A stretch of 9,815 nt of DNA from JBFGFG01 sp041627475 (GTDB lineage: Bacteria > Actinomycetota > Nitriliruptoria > Nitriliruptorales > Nitriliruptoraceae). Below the pieces are notes generated by a model. It ran no database searches. It was not told where the DNA came from and saw nothing but the letters and a program-made list of their open reading frames with translations. The stretch covers positions 1 through 9,815 of the forward strand of contig JBFKQZ010000112.1 of NCBI GenBank assembly GCA_041627475.1. Direction: 5' to 3'. Numbering within the stretch: the stretch's first letter is position 1; the number at the start of each line of letters is the position of its first letter. The position numbers were made by a program, and so were the translations under genes. Below are positions 1 to 5,860 of the stretch, in pieces.

Positions 1-1052
1 AGCAGGGGCTCCGCCACCTCTGACCAGCCGTCGTCGGACGGCGGCAGACGGACCGGCACGGCAGCTGCGGCGTGGCCCGGTCCGAGCACCGTCACGACCG
101 AGACGAGGTCCGGTTCCTCGTCCAGCCAGCCCAGTCCCTGCGCGAGGCGACCGCCGACCACGTGCTCGGACCACGCACCCATGTTCGCTGCGTCCGTGCG
201 GTCCGAGCGACCCACCTGCAGGACCAGGCCGTCACCGCGGCCGACACTGCTCCGGCGGTCGTCGGCACCGGTGGCGTCCACCCGCTCCCACGTCGCCGCC
301 GTCGCGCGCGGGACGTCCGTGAGCGCGGCGTCCACCACGACGCCGGCGGCTGCGGTCCAGACCTCGAGCTCCTGCCAGGCCCCGAGCGGGCCACGGACGG
401 CGATGGTGACCCGGTCCGGGTCCTGGACGAGGACGTGCCGGCTCGTCGAGGACGTCGGCACGGCGGTCATCAGGACGTCGATGGTGAGCTCGCCGTCCCG
501 CAGGTGGGCGAGCCGGTCGATCGGCGCGCCCGGACTGGCTGCGAGGCCCGCGAGCACACTGCCGTCCGGGAGGACCGCGGCCGTCGCGACGTGACTCACG
601 GCGTGCCTGCGGGCCGTGCCGTCAGCGTCACCGACCACGAGCTGCCGCCCGAGGGTCGCGACCCACGTGCCGTCCGGCCCCACGGCGAGGACGTGCGGCA
701 CGTCATCCGTGTCCCCCGGACGCTCCCCGAGGTCGGGCACCTGCGGCACGTCGGCGACGTCGACGTCCACCCGAAGCAGGGGCAGCGACGGGTCGACGAC
801 CTCTGCCTCGAGCACCGGGGCGAGCGCGCCCTCGACCTCGACCGGGTCGGTGCCGACGATCGGCGCGACCGGCTCGTCGCCGAGCACGGACGTCACGCCG
901 ACGCCGACGACGGCCAGGACGGCGAGGGCAGCCACGATCCGACCGCCCGTCCGCCGGCGCCGGATCGTCGCGGCGCGGTCGAGCACCGCGGCGGTGTCCA
1001 CCGGGGTCGTCGCGACCGCGTCGCGGAGCATCGTGTCGAGGTCACGCGTCAT
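1..1052 (-). CDS. Partial membrane-anchored exported protein, candidate regulator of the adjacent SigE-type sigma factor
   Basis: The frame stays open from an ATG at 1052 to the window edge, giving 350 visible codons with the C-terminus missing. Seen directly: a short N-terminus (about residues 1-37, beginning MTRDLDTMLRDAV and ending in the basic run RRRRTGGR), one hydrophobic helix at about 38-57 (IVAALAVLAVVGVGVTSVL), then a long hydrophilic region. Basic-inside topology puts that region outside the cell. It contains strand-rich stretches such as LAVGPDGTWVATLGRQLVVGDADG and AAVLPDGSVLAGLAAS, which look like beta-propeller blades; that is inference. The ATG lies inside the last codons of the sigma gene (11-base overlap), so the two are probably translationally coupled. 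Such positioning is typical of anti-sigma factors or sigma-associated membrane proteins. The N-terminal segment has no HxxxCxxC zinc anti-sigma motif, so the regulatory role is unproven. It could instead be an exported effector of the same operon. Confidence 0.8.
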   Translation of the reverse strand, partial: MTRDLDTMLRDAVATTPVDTAAVLDRAATIRRRRTGGRIVAALAVLAVVGVGVTSVLGDEPVAPIVGTDPVEVEGALAPVLEAEVVDPSLPLLRVDVDVADVPQVPDLGERPGDTDDVPHVLAVGPDGTWVATLGRQLVVGDADGTARRHAVSHVATAAVLPDGSVLAGLAASPGAPIDRLAHLRDGELTIDVLMTAVPTSSTSRHVLVQDPDRVTIAVRGPLGAWQELEVWTAAAGVVVDAALTDVPRATAATWERVDATGADDRRSSVGRGDGLVLQVGRSDRTDAANMGAWSEHVVGGRLAQGLGWLDEEPDLVSVVTVLGPGHAAAAVPVRLPPSDDGWSEVAEPL

Positions 1053-1626
1053 GGTGTGCCTCCACCGGTTCGTGCACGTCCTCGCCGAGGGCCACGCGCA
1101 GGGCGGCACGGGCGTCCCGCAGGTTCGATCGGACGGTCGCAGGGGCGACACCGAGCACGTCGGCGACCTCGGCCGTCGTCAGGTCGGCGAAGTGGTGCAG
1201 CGCGACGCATGCCCGCTGGCGCTCGGGGAGTGCGGCCACCGCCTCACGCACGGCGATCGCGGCGGCGGTGTCCCGGTCGTGGTGCACGTCTGGATCGACC
1301 CCGTGCCGCGCGAGGGCGCGGTGCCGCGCCGCGCGTCGTCGGAACCAGGAGCGGGCCAGGTTGACCGCGATGCGCTGGGTGTAGGGGCCCGGCGCGGCCA
1401 GGTCCCGCACCTTGTGCCAGTTGCTCGCGACCCGCGCCATCGCCTCGGCCGCGAGCTCCTCGGCGAGGTGCCGGTCGTTGGTCATCAGGTGCAGCGTGCC
1501 CAGCACCCGTGGGTGCTGGGCCTCGACGAACGCGACGAGGGCCGCGTCCTGCAGCTCGACCTCGGACTGGTGGCTTGCGTGGGGACGAACGAGCCAGGGC
1601 CGCCCGACGTGTGGTCGCGCACCCAC
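1042..1626 (-). CDS. ECF RNA polymerase sigma factor, SigE-type
   Basis: This 194-residue protein should direct RNA polymerase to a specific promoter set. Sigma region 2 spans about residues 29-97: FVEAQHPRVLGTLHLMTNDRHLAEELAAEAMARV is the core-binding and -10 recognition part, followed by PYTQRIAVNLARSWFRRRAA. Region 4 spans about 127-180: LPERQRACVALHHFADLTTAEVADVLGVAPATVRSNLRDARAAL carries the helix-turn-helix. The layout and the HLAEELAAEAMAR and WFRRR signatures match the SigE family of actinobacterial ECF factors, in which the second motif replaces the usual DVVQETF. The GTG at 1626 is the only in-frame start between the upstream stop and residue 41, and no clear Shine-Dalgarno precedes it. 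Translation may therefore depend on the aminotransferase gene, which ends 33 bases upstream in the same frame. The stop overlaps the start of the membrane protein gene by 11 bases. Which signal or regulon it serves cannot be read from the sequence. Confidence 0.9.
   Translation of the reverse strand: MGARPHVGRPWLVRPHASHQSEVELQDAALVAFVEAQHPRVLGTLHLMTNDRHLAEELAAEAMARVASNWHKVRDLAAPGPYTQRIAVNLARSWFRRRAARHRALARHGVDPDVHHDRDTAAAIAVREAVAALPERQRACVALHHFADLTTAEVADVLGVAPATVRSNLRDARAALRVALGEDVHEPVEAHHDA
1498..1521. repeat. Perfect inverted repeat, 11-base arms, 2-base loop
   Basis: Arms GCCCAGCACCC (1498-1508) and GGGTGCTGGGC (1511-1521) are exact reverse complements separated by GT. The repeat lies inside region 2 of the SigE-type sigma gene (codons for AQHPRVLGT). 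It has no U-tract, so it is not a standard terminator. It could be an mRNA hairpin early in the sigma message, a protein-binding palindrome, or chance in GC-rich coding DNA. Confidence 0.6.
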
Positions 1627-1659
1627 ATCACCGCGTGACGCGCGCCCGGTGCACGTTCG

Positions 1660-3387
1660 TCAGCGGGCGGCGGTGACCTCGTGCGGGAGCGGGAACCAAC
1701 GGAGCGTCTCGAAGTCGTCGCTCACGCCGAGCGTGGGCGGGGAGGCGGCGTGGGTCGTGGCCGCCACGTCCGCGACGATCTGGTGGGCGTCGTCGAGGTA
1801 GCGGTGCAGCTCGCTGTCGGGCAGCTGCTGGCGCTCGTGGGTCGGGAAGCGGAGCGCGCCGTCCTCGTAGGTCACGTCGAAGAGGCTGAGCGGGGGCTCG
1901 GCGCGCCCGTCACGGTGGACCCACAGGCCGCTCGTCGCGTCGAGCTCGTAGAGCGGCAGCAGCTTCCAGCCGTGCTCGGCGACGAAGTCGACCGCGTCGA
2001 GGACGAACCGGAACACGTCCTCGGAGATGAAGTAGTTGAAGTTCACGCGTACCCAGCCGGGCTTGATGCCCTCGCACCCACCGGTGATCTCGCGCTCGAA
2101 CTCGTGGCTGCGGTCGATGTCGATGCCGAGCAGCCGGTGCCCGTAGGGACCTGCGCACGAACAGCCACCGCGGGACTGGATCCCGAACAGGTCGTTGAGC
2201 AGCGCCACGACGAAGTTGTGGTGCAGGTAGCGGTGTGGCCCGTCCCCACCGGGCCCGCCGTTGCGCACGACGAACGACACGATCGACAACCGGTCCGCGT
2301 CGTGGTTGCCCAGCACCTCGAGGTTGGGGTGCTCCTCCCAGCGGTGCAGGGCCCGGTGGACGAAGTCGTGCTCGAGTGCCCGGATCGTGTCGGCGCCGAC
2401 TGCCTCCTTGAGCTGGAAGACGAGACCGGCACGGATGGACCCCACGATGTCGGGGGTGCCCCCCTCCTCGCGGTGCTCGACGTCGTCGAGGTAGACGTGC
2501 TCGTCGGGGTTGACGTAGGCGACGGTGCCGCCGCCGGGCACCGTCGGCACCGAGTTGCGGAACAGCTCGCGCCGCGCGACCAGGATCCCCGGGGTCCCCG
2601 GGCCACCGATCAGCTTGTGCGTCGAGATGAAGACGGCGTCCTTGAAGTCGAGCGGGTCGTCGCTCTGGCCGTCCATCTCGATCTCGATGTACGGCGCCGC
2701 TGCCGCGAAGTCCCAGAACGACAGCGCGCCGTGTTCGTGGAGCAGCCGACTGATCGCCGTGGTGTCGGAGATGATGCCGGTGACGTTGCTGGCCGCCGAG
2801 AACGAGCCGATGAGCAGCGGACGGGCGGCGAACTCGACCAGCCGTCGCTCGAGCTCCTCGAGGTCGATGTGCCCGTCGGCGTCCTCGTGGATCGGCACGA
2901 CGTCGGCGATCGACTCACGCCACGGGAGCTCGTTGGAGTGGTGCTCGAAGGGACCGATGAACACGACCGGTCGCTCGTGGCGCGGGATGTGCTCCGACAG
3001 CCCGTACTGCTGGTCCAGGTCGGCGGGCAGCCGCAGCTGCAGCACGTGGGTGAGCCGGTCGATCGCCGCGGTCGAGCCGCTGCCGCAGAACAGCACCACG
3101 TGCTCGTCGGGGTCGGCCCCCGTGCACCGGCGGACGATCTCGCGCGCGTCCTCGCGGAAGCGGGTCGTCTGCAGCCCCGTCCCGGACGACTCGGTGTGCG
3201 TGTTGGCGTACAGCGGCAGCACGGCGTCGCGGATGAGGTCCTCGACGAACGACAGCGAGCGGCCGCTGGCGGTGTAGTCGGCGTAGGTCACGCGACGCGG
3301 CCCGAACGGCCCGACGACGACCTCGTCCTCCCCGATCACGCTCGCGCGGATCGTCGCCAGCAATGCCTCACGACCGGCCACCTGCAC
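1660..3387 (-). CDS. Class V PLP-dependent aminotransferase / cysteine-desulfurase-like protein
   Basis: This 575-residue enzyme belongs to fold-type I, class V (cysteine desulfurase / isopenicillin-N epimerase superfamily). Motifs in order: CGSGSTAAIDRL (101-112, PLP phosphate-binding loop), GPFEHHSNELPWRE (145-158, HHSN pair over the PLP ring), SFWDFAAAAPY (223-233, Asp226 for the pyridine nitrogen), and ISTHKLIGGPGTPG (254-267, Lys258 forming the Schiff base). SRGGCSCAGPYGH (405-417) puts Cys409 and Cys411 at the place of the cysteine-desulfurase catalytic loop. It is well over 100 residues longer than SufS-type desulfurases, mainly through a C-terminal extension after about residue 450 (WKLLPLYELDATSGLWVH onward) of unknown role. 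No signal peptide or membrane helix is visible, so it should be cytoplasmic. The GTG at 3387 follows GGGGAAGGGGC, a good ribosome-binding site. It is divergent from the LCP gene and 33 bases upstream of the sigma gene. The fold is certain; the choice between sulfur transfer, lyase or aminotransferase chemistry, and the substrate, are not known. Confidence 0.9.
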   Translation of the reverse strand: MQVAGREALLATIRASVIGEDEVVVGPFGPRRVTYADYTASGRSLSFVEDLIRDAVLPLYANTHTESSGTGLQTTRFREDAREIVRRCTGADPDEHVVLFCGSGSTAAIDRLTHVLQLRLPADLDQQYGLSEHIPRHERPVVFIGPFEHHSNELPWRESIADVVPIHEDADGHIDLEELERRLVEFAARPLLIGSFSAASNVTGIISDTTAISRLLHEHGALSFWDFAAAAPYIEIEMDGQSDDPLDFKDAVFISTHKLIGGPGTPGILVARRELFRNSVPTVPGGGTVAYVNPDEHVYLDDVEHREEGGTPDIVGSIRAGLVFQLKEAVGADTIRALEHDFVHRALHRWEEHPNLEVLGNHDADRLSIVSFVVRNGGPGGDGPHRYLHHNFVVALLNDLFGIQSRGGCSCAGPYGHRLLGIDIDRSHEFEREITGGCEGIKPGWVRVNFNYFISEDVFRFVLDAVDFVAEHGWKLLPLYELDATSGLWVHRDGRAEPPLSLFDVTYEDGALRFPTHERQQLPDSELHRYLDDAHQIVADVAATTHAASPPTLGVSDDFETLRWFPLPHEVTAAR

Positions 3388-3404
3388 GCCCCTTCCCCGG
3401 TGCG

Positions 3405-3410
3405 AACGTA
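3405..3410 (-). promoter_or_regulatory. Possible -10 element for the aminotransferase gene
   Basis: The minus strand reads TACGTT here, fitting the actinobacterial TANNNT pattern. Transcription would start near 3398, giving an untranslated leader of about 11 bases that contains the GGGGAAGGGG ribosome-binding site before the GTG at 3387. No convincing -35 is seen, so this is weak. Confidence 0.25.
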
Positions 3411-3451
3411 CGCCCAGCGGGTCGTGCTCGTGGGCAGGTCCCTTCCGGCCG

Positions 3452-3457
3452 TAGGCT
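3452..3457 (+). promoter_or_regulatory. Possible -10 element for the LCP gene
   Basis: TAGGCT on the plus strand fits TANNNT and is the best candidate in the 111-base gap between the divergent aminotransferase and LCP genes. It would give a leader of about 35 bases before the ATG at 3499. No recognisable -35 hexamer lies at the usual spacing. Confidence 0.25.
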
Positions 3458-3498
3458 CACGCCCGCAACGCACCCGACCTCACCGACGGAACCCGCCC

Positions 3499-4806
3499 AT
3501 GTCCGACGCCGGCACCACGACGACGTCCCCCGACGACGACTGGCTGCCACCGACGACCGGTGGACGGGGCGGACGACGCTGGGGCCGCCGCCTGCTCGCC
3601 ATGTTGGTCGTCCTGCTGCTCCTGCCACCGGTCTACGGGGTGGCCCTGGCCCTGCACGGCTCGAACAGCATGCAGCGGGTGCCCGTCGAGGGCCTGACGC
3701 CGGCCGCCGCCACGACGAACGTGCTCGTGGTCGGTTCCGACAGCCGTGCGGGCCTCACCGACGAGCAGCGGCGCGAGCTCACGACCGGCGGCGACTTCGG
3801 GGACGAGCGCACGGACACGATCCTGCTGCTCGTCGCCGACGGCAGCCGCGTCGGCCTGCTGTCGTTCCCGCGCGACCTGTGGGTCGAGCGCTGCGACGGC
3901 ACCTCCCAGCGGATCAACACGGCGGTCCAGGTCGGTGGTCTCGGCTGCCTCGCCCGGACGATCACCGCCACGTCCGGCATCGGCATCGACCACGTCGTCC
4001 AGGTGAGCTTCGGCGGCTTCGTCGACGTCGTCGAGGCGGTCGACGGCGTCGAGGTCTGCCTCGAGCAGCCGATCAACGACCGCGACGCGGGCATCGACCT
4101 GCCGGCGGGCTGCCAGACGCTCGGCGGTGCCGACGCACTGGGCTACGTCCGTGTCCGCAAGATCGACGACGACCTCCAGCGCATCCGTCGGCAGCAGGAG
4201 TTCCTCTCCGCGCTCGCCGGCCGGATCGCGTCCCCGTCGACGCTCCTCGTGCCGTGGCGGGCCTGGCCGACGGCCGGTGCCGTGGGCCGCTCGCTGACGG
4301 CGGACGAGGGGCTGGGTCCCGTCGAGCTCGCGAACCTCGCCCTGGCCGCTCGCGGCCTCGCCACCGGGCAGGTCGTGCGCACCACCGTCCCGACGACGCC
4401 CGAGACGATCAACGGCGCGGACGTCCTGCTCGAGGCCGCCGACGCACAGGCCGTGTACGACGCCTTCCGCAACGGCTCGGTGCTCACCACGATCACGAAC
4501 CGGGACACCTCCGCGGACCCGCGCGCCGAGACGCGCGTGGTCATCCTCAACGGGGCGGGCGTCGGTGGGGCCGCGGCCGCGACGGCCGAGGGGCTCACGG
4601 TCCTGGGCTACCCCGAGCCGCGCCTCGGCAACGCCGAGCGCACGCGGATCACGACCGTGCAGCACCCGCCCCAGCTGCAGGCGGAGGCAGCGCGCCTGGC
4701 CGACGACATCGCCGGCACCGTCGGCGTGAAGCCCGCCCTGCGCGTCGGGGCGGACAGCGACGCGCTCACCCTCGTGCTCGGCACCGACATCACGCTCCAG
4801 CCGTGA
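3499..4806 (+). CDS. LytR-CpsA-Psr (LCP) family cell-wall glycopolymer ligase with LytR_C domain
   Basis: This 435-residue type II membrane protein has a cytoplasmic tail (1-30, ending in basic RRWGRR), a transmembrane helix at about 31-53 (LLAMLVVLLLLPPVYGVALAL) and an exported domain. The LCP core runs from about 73 to 245: NVLVVGSDSRAGL (74-86), RTDTILLLV (104-112), LLSFPRDLWVERCDG (120-134), RINTAVQVGG (138-147), YVRVRKIDDDLQRIRRQQEFL (216-236). The Asp and Arg residues in SDSR, RTDT, FPRD and the final RxRRQQ motif bind metal and the polyprenyl-pyrophosphate head group in LCP enzymes. A second domain begins near 344 (ETRVVILNGAGVGGAAAATAEGL), matching LytR_C. The family moves wall polymers from lipid carriers to peptidoglycan (arabinogalactan or teichoic-type polymers in actinobacteria); the polymer here is unknown. 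The ATG at 3499 was chosen because it gives a short basic tail before the helix; the open frame upstream is antisense to the aminotransferase. Only weak Shine-Dalgarno resemblance precedes it. The phosphatase gene follows within 14 bases. Confidence 0.93.
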   Translation: MSDAGTTTTSPDDDWLPPTTGGRGGRRWGRRLLAMLVVLLLLPPVYGVALALHGSNSMQRVPVEGLTPAAATTNVLVVGSDSRAGLTDEQRRELTTGGDFGDERTDTILLLVADGSRVGLLSFPRDLWVERCDGTSQRINTAVQVGGLGCLARTITATSGIGIDHVVQVSFGGFVDVVEAVDGVEVCLEQPINDRDAGIDLPAGCQTLGGADALGYVRVRKIDDDLQRIRRQQEFLSALAGRIASPSTLLVPWRAWPTAGAVGRSLTADEGLGPVELANLALAARGLATGQVVRTTVPTTPETINGADVLLEAADAQAVYDAFRNGSVLTTITNRDTSADPRAETRVVILNGAGVGGAAAATAEGLTVLGYPEPRLGNAERTRITTVQHPPQLQAEAARLADDIAGTVGVKPALRVGADSDALTLVLGTDITLQP

Positions 4807-4813
4807 CTATGGT
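4784..4813 (+). promoter_or_regulatory. Candidate promoter for a leaderless phosphatase transcript
   Basis: CCGACA (4784-4789, matching TTGACA at four positions) is separated by 18 bases from TATGGT (4808-4813, a TANNNT -10). The predicted start of transcription is about 7-8 bases further on, at or next to the A of the phosphatase ATG at 4821. No Shine-Dalgarno is present there, as expected for a leaderless message. The element sits at the end of the LCP gene and just past its stop. Confidence 0.4.
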
Positions 4814-4820
4814 CCGGCCA

Positions 4821-5279
4821 ATGCGCATCCTAACCGTCTGTCTCGGGAACATCTGCCGCTCGCCCACGGCGCAGGCCGCGATCATCGAGGCCGCCGAGGC
4901 AGCAGGCCTCGACGTCGAGGTCGACTCCGCCGGCACGGGTGACTGGCACATCGGCGAGCTGCCGGACGAACGCATGCGCGCCGCGGCGTCGACCGTCGGG
5001 CTGACGCTCGACACGCGCGCCCGCCAGGTCGAGCCGCGGGACCTGCGCGAGTTCGACCTCGTGCTGCCCATGGACCGCGACAACCTCGGCGTCCTCGAGT
5101 CGATGCGACGGGACGACAGCACCGCACGGGTCGAGCTGTTCCGTCACTGGGACCCTGCGGCCAACGGCCAGCTCGAGGTCCCGGACCCGTACTACGGCGG
5201 ACGTCGCGGCTTCGAGGAGGTCGTGGAGATCTGCCGCCGGACGGCCCGCGCCCTGGTCGAGGACCTCGACGCCTCGTGA
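4821..5279 (+). CDS. Low-molecular-weight protein tyrosine phosphatase
   Basis: This 152-residue cytoplasmic phosphatase is of normal family length. The P-loop is VCLGNICRS: Cys7 is the nucleophile and Arg13 binds phosphate (C-x5-R, at the extreme N-terminus as in all LMW-PTPs). The general acid is Asp122 in VPDPYYGG, with the paired tyrosines that line the pocket. DSAGTGDWHIGELPDERM (35-52) is the usual family block after the first helix. I prefer ATG 4821 (MRILTVCLGN, the common family start). An in-frame ATG at 4809 would add four residues, but it lies inside a likely -10 element, and neither start has a Shine-Dalgarno. Family members dephosphorylate protein tyrosines, or arginines in some Firmicutes, and often control polysaccharide-assembly kinases. 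Its place directly after an LCP ligase fits an envelope role, but that is inference. The stop overlaps the start of maf by four bases. Confidence 0.93.
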   Translation: MRILTVCLGNICRSPTAQAAIIEAAEAAGLDVEVDSAGTGDWHIGELPDERMRAAASTVGLTLDTRARQVEPRDLREFDLVLPMDRDNLGVLESMRRDDSTARVELFRHWDPAANGQLEVPDPYYGGRRGFEEVVEICRRTARALVEDLDAS

Positions 5280-5860
5280 CCCTGGTGCTGGCGTCCGGCT
5301 CGCCACGTCGGCGCGACCTGTTGCGCGCCGGCGGCGTGGACCCGGTCGTGGTCCCCGCGGACGTCGACGAGACCCCGCGACCCCACGAGTCCCCCACCGA
5401 CCTCGTGCGTCGGCTCGCCACGGCGAAGGCACGCGCCGTCGCCGGCGACGTGGTGCTCGCGGCCGACACCGAGGTGGTCCGCGACGGGACGGTGCTCGGC
5501 AAGCCGGCGGACGCAGACGACGCGGCTGCCGTGCTGCGGGCCAACGCGGGCCGCGTGCTGACGGTCTGGTCGGGTGTGGCGGTGGTCGCCGGGGACACGG
5601 TCACCAGCAGCGTCGTCGGCTCGTTCGTGCGCTTCGCCGACCTGACCGACGACGACGTCGCGGCGTACGTCGCGACCGGCGAGCCGCTCGGTGTCGCCGG
5701 CGCGTTCCGGATCCAGGGGCGTGGTGCCGAGCTCCTCGCGGCCCGGACCGGCTGCTGGACGAACGTCGTCGGGCTGCCGACGTGCGAGACGGCACGGCTG
5801 CTCCGCCCGCACGGCATCGCGCTGACGCCGGACGACTGTCAGCCCGCAGCGGCCTCGTAG
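5276..5860 (+). CDS. maf: Maf-family nucleoside triphosphate pyrophosphatase (probably dTTP/UTP type)
   Basis: This 194-residue protein hydrolyses nucleoside triphosphates to monophosphate and pyrophosphate; family members act on canonical dTTP/UTP and on modified pyrimidine nucleotides. Visible family motifs: ASGSPRRRDLL (6-16), DVDET (29-33), LATAKA (47-52), AADTEVV (62-68), GKP (75-77), AGAFRIQGRGA (141-151) and VVGLP (164-168). The Asp-Thr in AADTEVV resembles the YhdE-type dTTP/UTP enzymes rather than the Asp-Gln of the YceF type, so I favour that activity; this rests on remembered alignments. The usual Tyr in GAYxIQG is Phe here, and a Trp lies in LTVWSGVAV where LTGV is common. Translation starts at GTG 5276 overlapping the phosphatase stop (GTGA), indicating translational coupling. 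A later GTG at 5285 would remove the conserved N-terminal strand. The 3' end overlaps the opposing acyltransferase gene by 22 bases. Confidence 0.92.
   Translation: MTLVLASGSPRRRDLLRAGGVDPVVVPADVDETPRPHESPTDLVRRLATAKARAVAGDVVLAADTEVVRDGTVLGKPADADDAAAVLRANAGRVLTVWSGVAVVAGDTVTSSVVGSFVRFADLTDDDVAAYVATGEPLGVAGAFRIQGRGAELLAARTGCWTNVVGLPTCETARLLRPHGIALTPDDCQPAAAS

Noticed and set aside
72..1364. Plus-strand open frames opposite the sigma factor and membrane protein genes
   Set aside because: Arg/His/Asp-rich translations with no domain; the minus strand carries recognisable sigma regions and a membrane helix.
1627..1659. Short CACCG/CGGTG inverted repeat in the gap between aminotransferase and sigma genes as a terminator
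   Set aside because: Only five base pairs, a long loop and no U-tract.
1681..3498. Long plus-strand open frame antisense to the aminotransferase and in phase with the LCP gene
   Set aside because: The opposite strand encodes a complete PLP enzyme with all motifs; the antisense translation is low-complexity Val/Asp/Arg/Gly-rich, as expected from G/C-biased third positions. The LCP protein has a normal start at 3499.
3363..4804. Upstream frame continuous with the phosphatase on the plus strand (N-terminal extension of hundreds of residues)
   Set aside because: The extension is Arg/Pro-rich shadow of the LCP gene; the phosphatase P-loop must lie at the N-terminus, so the start is at 4821 (or 4809).
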